A stretch of DNA of 64,000 nucleotides from Actinernus sp. WN-2022 (lineage: Eukaryota; Cnidaria; Anthozoa; Actiniaria; Actinernidae): the NCBI GenBank assembly GCA_030867875.1, contig JAOWCC010001501.1, positions 16,955,524 through 17,019,523 of the forward strand, given 5' to 3'. Position numbers and translations under genes: made by a program. The first letter of the stretch is position 1, and every line of letters begins with the position of its first letter. The notes under the pieces were generated by a model that saw only the letters and a program-made list of their open reading frames with translations, was not told the origin of the DNA and did no database searches. Shown here one piece after another: positions 35,201-47,200 of this stretch.

Positions 35201-38200
35201 AAGAGTTCTGTTACAGTTCCCCCACACAACACTACAGTAATCAAAGTGCGGCTGCACTATAGCTTTGAAGATAAACTGCTGTGTTCAGGAAGGGACGAAA
35301 CATCTTATTCGTTTTCAGGCTCCAATACCAGAGACAGTTTTATTCGCTAATTTATTGATGTAAGTGCTCCAAGTGAGGTTTTCGTCGATGCGGTAAACTT
35401 TCTTAACCTTTATGTGTGATTGTATTTTAGTATGCGTGCTCCAGGATTGTTTCCCTTGGTAATGGAGCCAGAATCTCGTTTTTACCACGACCCAGTACTG
35501 GTGCTGGACTTCCAATCGCTGTACCCGTCCATGATCATCGCCTATAACTACTGCTACTCTACGTGTCTTGGGAGAGTATCAGGCTTAGCTGAGTAAGTCA
35601 ATGACGTCATAGGTAGGAAAGAGTCACGTGCTGATACATCCCTTTAGTAACGAATGAATTGAGCTCGTGATCCCATGGGAAAGACTTTACTGGATGACAA
35701 ACAAACTTCAAAAACGCTGTTTTAGAAAGATCGACAATATATAGATTGGAGGTGGAAAACAGCATTTACGAACACTCAGGCTTTTTTCTAATAACACCAC
35801 CGTTCTCGTACAAGTGCCTTTCAGTAAATGAAGTCAGATTTATTTGCCCTTCAGTACAACCACGTAATTGCTTCCTGCAAAAGTACCATTACATATGCAA
35901 GATGTCATTGGAACTTGTAAAGTTAAATTTGACATTTGAATATAAACTTAAATTATTTTTGTTTTCAGAGACGGGGAGTTCAAATTTGGTGTAACGTCTC
36001 TCTCAGTTCCTCCGAGTTTACTCAAGGTGAGAATGTTGCATATGCATGGCGGAATGTTCCAAATCACCGACTTGATTGTAATGATAATGGTGATGATGAC
36101 GATGATGGTAATAGATATGATAATAATGATGATGATGAGAATAGTGATGGTGGTGATTAATGTGATGGTGGTGATAATGGCGATGACGACGATGATGATG
36201 ATGATGACGATGGTGATTATGAGAGCTGGTTTGACATGTGTGAGGAGAAGTAGATAAAGAGAACCAAGCCTTTCTCTGAGCACGCCTCTGTATGATCAGT
36301 AGCAGCGATCCGATGAAGTGTTACTGAGGCCATAACGCTGGCTATGCGATGCTTACGAGTCCTAACCTGAAGGACGAAACAGCTGTCCATGGCTGTACTC
36401 GGGTTCGAGCGCTTTCGTGTTAGGTTTAGCTAACCGTAGTATTGACGAGTCCTCACAAGAACGAAACAGCTGTCCATGGCTGTACTCTAGTTCGAGCGCT
36501 TTCGTGTTAGGTTTAGCTAACAGTAGTATTGACGAGTCCTAACAAGAACGAAACGGCTGTCCATGGCTGTACTCTAGTTTGAGCGCTTTCGTGTTAGGTT
36601 TAGCTAACAGTAGTAGTGACGAGTCCTCACAAGAACGAAACAGCTGTCCATGGATGTACTCTAGTTCGAGCGCTTTCGTGTTAGGTTTAGCTAACCGTAG
36701 TATTGACGAGTCCTAACAAGGACGAAACAGCTATCCATGGTTGTACTCTAGTTCGAGTGCTTTCGTGTTAGGTTTAGCTAACCGTGGTGTTTTAGTATAG
36801 CATGCTGACACTGTTTTAGTTTGTTTATACAATGCTAAATAAATAACATGTAATATTTATATGTTTATTTACTTGCCAGAGACTTGAAAGTGACGTGCAT
36901 GTCTCACCTAATGGCGTGGCCTTCGTAAAGTCAAACATCCGAAGAGGTGTTCTTCCAAGGTTAGCTCACTATATTTTATGTGCGAAGACAATATACATTG
37001 CAGTTTATCATTTGTCCACACGTCTGTGTTCTGTTGGTGTCTTTAAGCATGTTTAGTACGAAACATTTCCTCCAAACACTGACTTATTTATTTGCACTGC
37101 AAACAACTGGAATAATAGCAGAGGTGTGCACTTCATATCCTCGCACAATAGAGTGATTAAGCATCGCGGATTTTATTTCCACGAACGGCAGAAGTGACCA
37201 CTCGACCACGGTTTTCTCGCGTTTGCCGTTTGCGGTTTGCCATTTGCGGTTTCTACGTGAAGGCGAGGTGTGGTGAACGTGGGAATTATTTTCCATTTTT
37301 CTTATAGATTTATTTAGTACTTTGAGGAAACTTAAACAAAATCTGACGTTTACCCGTTTCCTGTAAAACATGGTGCTTAATCTATCTAATATCTATACAT
37401 AACAAGTACCGTATTACCCGGCATTTGTGTTCCTTCTTGTGTTTCCATCGTGTAGACACCATTTTACCCATTACCAAATGACGTTAGTATCACTCACACT
37501 CTTCTCCCCATTCTCTCTCAACACAGGTAACCCAATATATATTTTTAACTCACTGAAAACTTTATTTGTAGCTAACTTCCATGTTCTCTCCTTTCAATAC
37601 ATTGTAAATTTGGTTAATTGTTTTATTCCACTGATAGAATGCTGGAGGACATCCTAGGTACTCGCATTATGGTAAAGAACTCAATGAAGAAATGGAAGCA
37701 AGATAAAGTAAACAAAAAAACATTATTACAGAAGAGTAGATTTGGTGTTAGTGTCAGAGAACTACAGCATTACGTGGCAGAATCCTTTTTTTTACACTAA
37801 TACGAAATCTGCTCATCTGCGTGCTCCCTGACATCACACGCACGACTATGTCTACCTTATACACGACTTTCATAATGGCTGCCTACTAATTTGCCTATGT
37901 GGTTTCCCGTTTCGGTAGTTTATCCATATGTATAGAAAATATGAACATTGCCATGTGAAAGAGCATGTCGACATTAGTGAACTTGTGAAAGTTGAGTGCT
38001 GTAGCTTTTTAAGCAATGAAGTTACAGCCAGTTGAAATTAGAGAGATTTGTATGAGAAAAACAACGGACGCCTTTCTAGCCTCGCTTTCATGTTTTTCCT
38101 GCATTAGAAATGCTCGTAGCTCAACAGCAATTTTCCACATTGCTCTAAACTCAAAACGATTACTAGTTTTAATGTGATCTTTCATGTGGTAGCATTGGTT

Positions 38201-41200
38201 TCCCTCTACAAACTGATCTTACAAATTATGCAAATTAGGAGGCGGCCATTATGAAAGTCGTGTATTAGACACACCATGTTTCAGTTCCTCCCGGTTAGCT
38301 CAGTGGTTAAGCGCCAGTCTGTTGTGCGGGAGGTCGAGGGTCTTAAAACAACTGAGTAGAACGTGCTGCCTTTGTGAAATAATCTCGTTCTCGAACTGCA
38401 AATAGTTAAACCTTCACGTGTTCTCGGATAAGGACGTCAAATCGTAGGTCCCACGTCGGCCTCAAGTTTACAGTCTCACCAGACTGTTGCGATTTACCGA
38501 CGTTGCATAAGGTATCTTTACCTTTACAGTCTGCCCAAATAAGGGGTTTAATGATTACTACGTTTCAAAGCTGCATAAAGGTACGGCCACACGCTGCAAC
38601 ACTGCGCGCAATATTGCCAGCAATTGTTCACACGGTGCAATTTGTTGCGCGCAGTGTTGCCGAAGTAGAACTCGATCCTACATCTACAACATCGCTGGCA
38701 ATGTTGCGCGCAATGTTGCAGCGTGTGTCCGTACCTTAATGCCTTTAGTTAAAGTACGAGAGGTGTGCCAAAACAAGCTGAATTCAGTAATCTTACGCTC
38801 TGTTGTGGAGAGTCTGGGTGGCATAGTAGTAAGCGCTTCGCCTCTCACCGCTGTGGCCTGGGTTCGATCGCGGCGTCTGAGTTGAGTTTGTTGGTATCTA
38901 GCACTTGCTCTGGGGGTTCTCCAGTTTTCCCCCTTTTTCAAAATCCAACCTAAATTCCAATTCGACCGAGGAATTCATGTCCCCGATTAGTATAGACTCC
39001 TCCTAGGGTCAGGTAGAAGATTAGACACATAAAAAATTTTTTTTCTCGAACCTTGCCCAGTTTTCCCTCGTCACTATTTGACCATATCTCGAATTAACCC
39101 TATCTAAAACATTCCGTATAATTTGCTTTCCCTTTAGTGTTCGAGACAGTGAGGTTCACATTACTAATACACTGTGTTGTCGTCCTTTGCAGTCCGTGCA
39201 TCGAATGTTGGACGCGCGTCAACTTGGTCTCAAGCTTATCGCTAACGTTACATATGGTTACACTTCCGCACATTTCTCAGGAAGAATGCCATGTGTCGAG
39301 GTAAAGCTCTTTACGTTTATATCACCCCAGCATCAAAATATTTTTTACGAATTACAGCTAATTTTGCTGTTGACTCAAAGTGCAACTACGGCTGTCTAAA
39401 TCTCTTCACACTAATCCTCAATCCTAAGACAGTTAAAACGTGAAATACCAAATCATGCAGCATTTATCCAGGCTTTAATTTCTAGATACACCATGACGTG
39501 GCGACCCATTTATGTAATGATTCGCCTAAGAAATATAGCAAAAGACAAAACGCAACGGCAATGAGCATATGTGCTCACGTACAATTTTGCTTGAATATGT
39601 TTTACGTTCTGTCTGAGATGTTCACAGTCGAGCAGAAAATAAAGTTAACTGTATGCTGTTGGCCATTCTTACTGTGAAAACTTAAGGAAACGCCATCCAG
39701 CCAATAGGAAAGGTGGAAGACAAAATATATTTGAATCACAAATTTGGGAGCTTTCCTCAAATACGATTTTCTTTGAAATCAAATCATAGTCAGTTTGATC
39801 AAAATTATAAATTAAAGCTTCAAAGTTATCTAATGAAAATATATCACTTTGTTGGTTTTCTATTGAATTTGTGAGTATCAACTAATGAAATTACGAGAAA
39901 GAAGAATAGAAAATTAACACTTTTTACGTTGCTATCGTTCTTTGCCGGAGAACTACTTCAACAAGAAGTTCCGGTATAAAAGGTAAGCCTTTCCTCTTTC
40001 ACGCATGGCGAACTTGAGCGAACTTGAAATTTGAAATTCAAATCACAGAGCAGTGGACAACATAGGCGAGTGAATCAGCCTCTAATGCGATATTTTCGGG
40101 GTTTAATATCAAACAAGCGAGTAAAACGTAAACAAGATAGTTGTTTATTAACTACTTTAGGCGGTATTAATTACTGTTTACGAACTCTGTAGCCCTTACT
40201 GTGAAGTTTAACATCTGTGTTTGATTTGAATTTCGTGCGATCAGTAGAGAGCAAAAAGAGAGTTACTATCCGTCTTCCTGTAGGTCATTTATAGACAGGG
40301 AACCCCTAAACCATAGTTGTCCCTTCACGACAGCGCAGCGCATAATATTTAAGTAGGAGATCTTGTTAGTGATGTCAGTGTTTTTTAACAGATTGGTGAC
40401 AGCATTGTACGTAAAGCGCGCGAGACTCTCGAGCAAGCTATCGACTTGGTGAACAGGACAAGCAAGTGGGGAGCAAGAGTAGTGTATGGGGATACAGACA
40501 GGTTAGACAATCCTATTATCCTGAGCGATCCCGAGCAGTTAAAGGGGCTATGTCATGATGTTGCGCATGTGTGGAGTCATTGTCTGATTGGTGGCTGTTA
40601 ATTGGCTATAAACAGTTAAAGTCCCCTCCCTGAATGCTTGATTGAAATGATACACATCATTTTCCTGGAAGACTGTTTAAGTAATGGTCCAGATAAGAAC
40701 TGTAGTAGAATCCATTGATCTGCGGCAATGAGCCTCCCCCGCATACGATGTTGCTTGAATATACCTTAAGTGCTTTGGGAGGTATCTACAGTCCAAATTA
40801 CATCTCGAAAATAAAGTATTTTTTATGTCATTGGTTCTTTTTTCTGTGAAAACGCAGAGAAGCCACCATCTAGCCAATCGGATATAGAGAAAACAAAAGA
40901 TTTTTCAATCGCAAATTTGAGAACGTTCCCCACACGATATTCTTCAAAATTAAACCATAGTTAGTTTGATCAAAAATAAATTCAAACCACAAAAAATATC
41001 GAATGAAAATGCATTATTTCGATGGGTTTCTATTGAATTTCTAAGTGTCAACCAATGAAATTACGAGAAAGAATAATAGAAAATTAACACCTTTTAACAT
41101 TCCTTGCCGTGGAGCACTACAGTTCTTAGCTGGACCATTACTTAAAAGGCATTAACATTAAAAGGCTAGGCAAATGGTGGAAACGAAGACATATAAGAAC

Positions 41201-44200
41201 CTTAAAGGAGAACTGAAGCCTAAAATCAACTTTAGCTCAATGATTAGATCTAAACACGAAAAGACTCGTACCAAATTTATTTTACTGTGTTTTGCGTCAA
41301 AGGAAAGAAAATCTGCAAATCTTCCTCCCAACCGCCGCTAAGTTCCTGTAATCTGTGACGTATTATACGGGGAATAAATTAGGTTTGTCATGTTGTTTTC
41401 GGCTTTGAATAGATGGACTAACGTCTCATAATTGCGCACTATTGTGCTTTCTTTTTTGTGCTGAAGGTGTGGTTGTTTTTCTTCGGTGTGTATGACGTAC
41501 GATACGGGGAAAAAGCACTGAATTGAGCCGCCACACAAACTAGCTTTATCAGTGGAGAATTGTCTATTTTTCGACCTTCAAAGCGTATATCCTCTTTTTA
41601 GACGTGCACCACAAAGAAATAAAATAGCAGAACTTATTTCTCTTGAATATAAGTTTGTATAGTCGTCGGATTGATTTAGGGTTCAGTTCTCCTTTAAGTT
41701 TACACTACCATAGACCATGTCCGCCATGTTGGATCGTGTGCGATGCACTCTGGGATGGATATCTCGGTAATACAATGGGAAGTAATCGAACCGTCGACTA
41801 AATTAAGTTTACGGTTCGAGTACTTCTCATTGTATAACTGGAACCGTTCTCCTTTAAGTTTACGCTACCATAGACCATGTCCGCCATGTTGGATCGTGTG
41901 CGATGCACTCTGGGATGGATATCTCGGTAATACAATGGGAAGTAATCGAACCGTGGACTAAATTAAGTTTACGGTTCGAGTACTTCTCATTGTATAACTG
42001 GAGTATCCATCCCAAAGTGCAGCGCACACGATCCAAAATGGCGGACTTGCTACATGGTCTATGCACACTCAATAGATGGGTTGCACCCAGAGATTCAAAT
42101 GACAAAGGGCATGGCGGCCATGTTAGACTGCGAATAGTCCCTCCTTTTCCCTCCATTGATTGTAATTTGCGAGCGGAGCGAGCGAAGAGAAAATATGGCA
42201 GCGTTCGAGCGGAGCGAGAGGAAGAATTCTTCCTCTCGCTCCACTCGAACGCCTGCCATATTTTCTGTTCGCTCGCTCCGCTCGCAAATTACAATCAATG
42301 GAGGGAATAGGAGGGACTATTCGCAGTCTAGGCCATGTTGGTGTACCTAACAAAATAAGCTAACGAAGAATCTATTGTGAAAGGTACACCAACATGGCCG
42401 CCGTGACGTCATGTGCAACCCATCTATTCAATACGGTTACTTCTATCCTTCGAATAGGATTCGCCATTGCTGTATAAGGTTTATTTTAGACCAGCATCAT
42501 GATTACTGATTTGTCCACTATTTGAGACCTGGGTGAAATATGTGGCCGTTTGCTCCGTCATGCCGTCAGATCGTGTTGTTTTGTTGCTATTTTTACTCTT
42601 GATTTTCTTATAAAATCCCTTGCCTTTCATTTCTTTCCTTTAGCCTGTTTGTGCTCCTTAAGGGAGTAACCAAAGATCAGGCTTTCAAAATTGGCCAAGA
42701 GATTACTGATGCCGTGACGGCCATGAATCCCAAGCCAGTCAAGCTGAAGTTCGAGAAGGTTTGTAGTGACACGTTCCCTGTTAGCAGAGGTTTCTTTTCT
42801 TCACTTTCTTTTGTAATCGCTTCGCGAACTGGCGGGAGAAAAGAAACCTCTGTCTCCAGTCGGAACAGTGTTTGATCTAACCGCCGTCCACGACCATTGA
42901 CGAATAAATCATAAAAAAAAAATAGTACGCATACTTGTGTAAAAGATTTGCTGATTTATATTTGAGCCCGCTATAATACCGCGCACTCATTAGTTTGCAT
43001 ACTAATCACAAACAAGAGTACCCCCGGGGATTTTGTGACAAAATCCACCTCGTACACCTTCACAACGTTGCAGTGACGTAGCCATTTACAAAACAGAGTC
43101 ATACGGGACGTGTCACCTTCCATGCTAGCAACGGATCACTTCTCAGTCAACTCGCCCAAGCGTTGCAAAAGTGTTTTCGTGTCGCTTAGTAACGCTAACG
43201 TTATTTCCCCTGCGAGTTCGCGAAGCGATTACGAAAGAAAGGGAGGAAAAGGTACCTCTGCTAGCATGGAAGGTGACACGTCCCGTATGACTCTGTTTTG
43301 TAAATGGCTACGTCACTGCAACGTTGTGAAGGTGTACGAGGTGGATTTTGTCACAAAATCCCCGGGGGTACTCTTGTTTGTGACGTGATATATAGGTACG
43401 CCGCGTCCGGGTTTGAACCTAATTTCGATTTCCGCGTCCGGGTTTTTCGTCAAAATATAAACGAATTCCAGGTTATAGTCGATTGAGAATAATCAAACAG
43501 GAGAAAATCCGGGTTCGTTTTCACAAGAACTTGGAAATCCGGGTTTGGGAGCATTGCGCCATTGAAAGAACAATAAGAGGTGATGACAATACAATACTTT
43601 ATTTAATGTGGAGGACATGCTTATAGCTATAAGCTAGTTTACAGATGTTCCACAAATAAATTCAAATTCAAAAAAACAATATATAATTTAGAGATTAACA
43701 ATTTAAAAGACTATATCAATCGAGAAATATATACAAGTTAAAAGATTAAAAAGTATGTAATAATATGTAATAAAATATACAAATAGACTAAAATTGAAGT
43801 TTGCGAATATATTTCTGCATTAAATTTGTACCGGCCATGGCTCTGATCTCGTTTGGTAGTTTGTTCCATAGTTTGACCGCGAAATATCGCTAGTGGATAA
43901 AATGATAAAAATCCTAATCTATGTCTGGGTATGAAATTGATTGAATGAAGAACGTTCATTTATACTAATAGAACTTTTGTACCACTTTCAGATTTTCAAC
44001 TTTCTTGATGAAAAACTGTTAAATGTAAAGGAGCGATTCTAAGGCGGGTTTCGCCCAATATACTTCACTAAGCTGCTCTCCGCAATCTTGGTTAGGACTT
44101 GTGTATGCTAGAGTATTTTTTCCTCCGGTATTTCAGCTGACTACCCTTTTTTCGCTGTCATGGCCTTAGGTGTACTTGCCATGCGTACTACAGACCAAGA

Positions 44201-47200
44201 AGAGATACGTGGGCTACATGTACGAGACCGCTGACCAAAAGGAACCCGTTTTTGACGCAAAGGGAATTGAGACGGTGCGAAGGGATACATGTGCCGCGGT
44301 TGCAAAGGTTTGTGGGAGCCCGCATTCACTCTGACCTGCTCTATCCAACACGGTAATGGCCGCCTCCTAATTTGCATAAGTGATTTCCCGTTTGGGTAGT
44401 TTATCCACACGTATAGAAAATATGAACATTGCCATGTGAAAGAGCATGTCGACATTAGTGAACTTGTGAATGTTGAGTGCTGTAGCTTATAAAGCAATGA
44501 AGTTACAGCCAGTTGAAATTAGAGAGATTTGTGTGAGAAAAACAACGGTGGCCTTTATAGCCTTGCTTTCATATTTTTCTGCACTACAAATGCTTATAGC
44601 TCAACAGCAATTTTCCACATTGCTCTAAAACTCAAAACTATTACTAGTTATAATGTGATCTTTCATGTGGTAGCATTCGTTTCCCGCTACAGATAGATCT
44701 ACCAAATTATGCAAATTAGGAGGCGGCCGGAGGCGGCCATTATGAAAGTCGTGTATGTTTGGTTGATGTTACGGCAATCCCTTTATGTAGGACGACACGA
44801 ATTTTTACCAAAAATACAATAGCGTACAACACAATACAATACAATTCAATACAACAATAGAACGCAACACAAAACAATACAATAGAATAATATTTGGTAG
44901 CAATTCGTGTCGTCCTACATGAAGGGATGGCCGATGCTACTGCCTTTGCTATTGTTGTTGTTTAACTCATTGTTAATAAGGTGCTTTTACACGCGACGCG
45001 ACGATTTTTAACGAGGATCTTTTTGCGCAACATAAAATTAAATACATACATACATATACTTTATTTATACACACGGTAAAAATATCAGTCGTTACAAATT
45101 TAAGATAAATAGTATTTACAACACTATAACTGTAATGAAAACTGATTTACATATTTGCCGTGTGGGAGTCCAATTTGGTAAAATGTTTTTCTATACATTT
45201 TTAAAAGGTAGAAAGCGAGTTAGCCATGCGTAGATTAGATGGCAGATTGTTCCAAACGATTGCACCACTATAGCTGAAGGAACGTTTCATGTAGTTGGTG
45301 CGTGGTTTTGGAAGAGATAGCTTATTTTCGGAGTCCCGTAATTGGTAGTTAGTCTTATGTGGGATACACATTTCCTGGAGATAACCTGGGGTTAGATCAT
45401 GCATGAAGGGCCTTATACATAGTTATATATAGCCTTTTGTTTAGTTCTTTTTAGAGATAGCTTCTCCCAACCAAGCATATCAAGCACATTCTGAACTAGT
45501 ATCAAAACTCGATTTAGTTACTACTCTGGCAGCGCGGTTTTGCAATTTCTGTAGTTTGTTGGATAGCTGAAGGAACGTTTCATGTAGTTGGTGCGTGGTT
45601 TTGGAAGAGATAGCTTATTTTCGGAGTCCCGTAATTGGTAGTTAGTCTTATGTGGGATACACATTTCCTGGAGATAACCTGGGGTTAGATCATGAAGGGC
45701 CTTATACATAGTTATATATAGCCTTTTGTTTAGTTCTTTTTAGAGATAGCTTCTCCCAACCAAGCATATCAAGCACATTCTGAACTAGTATCAAAACTCG
45801 ATTTAGTTACTACTCTGGCAGCGCGGTTTTGCAATTTCTGTAGTTTGTTGGATAGCTGTAGGGCTAAGCCATCCCAAACCGAGCTGCAATATTGAAAGTG
45901 AGGCTCTATTAAGGCTTTGTATATCTTTTCTGCGGTACCTATATCAATAAATGACCTAACTCTTTTTAGAGCACCAATGCCAGAGGAGATTATTTTAGAA
46001 ATTTCATTGATATGCTTCGTCCAGGATAATGTATCGTCTATGTATAAGCCAAGAGATTTTGTGTGGTCTACCTTATTGATTTCCTTTCCTTCAATATGTA
46101 TGTTGATTGGAGCTTCATTTTGTATTTCAGTTTTTGACTAGAGCCAATGATCATGAATTCAGTTTTGGCAACATTAAGGCTAAGTTTATTTGCCTTGAAC
46201 CAAGTGTTGACATTTTTCAATTCGTCATTGATTTTCATTTGGAGGTCGTTTTGGCTTAAAGCATTGAAGGTTATGCTCGTATCGTCTGCATACATTCTAG
46301 GGAAACCTTCATTGAGACAGTTAAGTAGATCATTAATATAGATAAGGAAAAGCAAAGGACCGATAATTGTGGTACACCACACGTTATGGGATGTGCACTA
46401 GACAGATATCCATTAACGGTGCATTTTTGACTTCTCCAGCTTAGATTAGACTCAAACCAGGTCAAGGTGTTCCGGTCAACTCCATATTTGGCCAATTTTA
46501 GCATAACAATGTTATGGTCTATGGTGTCGAATGCTTTTTTCAAATCGATAAAGATTACACCATTTAGTAGACCTTTATCAATGTTAATGCACCAGTTGTT
46601 GGTAGCTTCAAGTAGAGCAGTAAAGGTACTATGGAGTGATCGGAATCCTGATTAGTTAAAAGTTTATTGTCATTGAGATATTTGTAGAGCTGATCATAGA
46701 CGTAATGTTTCAAAGCCGACAATGAGGACTGGACGGGATTTCAAGTCCGCGCAATTAGTTCCAGTCTGAGGCGCATTGGAGGCTTTGAAATGACATCTCT
46801 TGCTCATTAATTATTTGGGAGGCAACTTGTTTGTCACTGAAGATTGATCCATTCTACTATTTCTAGTAATGAAGTAGCTTTTGTTTCTCGACCTTTGGGA
46901 TTTGTTGAGACTGGAGTACGTGAATTATAATATCAAATTTCAGAATTTAGTTTGTACAGTTGTAAGACAACGCCGGGAAGTCAGCATGGCTTGTCGTGAG
47001 AGCGACGAGGAAGACTTCCGACCTCTAAAACGTTTTAGGAAAGTGAAAAGCAGCGGGGAAGAAGAAGAAGTGTTAACAAATGCTGTGCCCTTGTCAGCCC
47101 GTTACAAGAACAATTGGGCAGTGAATATTTTTCAAGAATGGAGGCAGACAAGAGAGAACAAAGTTGCCGCTTTGGAGGTCACAAGCTTGAACATACCGCT

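Noticed and set aside
36027..36283. Met/Asp-rich and Ile/Thr-rich ORFs
   Set aside because: Translations of the GAT microsatellite.
36398..36443. GGTTCGAGCG in the 87-bp unit as a tRNA B box (SINE origin for the array)
   Set aside because: No A box at the right distance and no tRNA-like fold; the match is short and occurs fully only in unit 1.
38285..38340. Possible tRNA gene
   Set aside because: A-box and B-box-like motifs are present, but the cloverleaf is not complete and the sequence belongs to a dispersed SINE.
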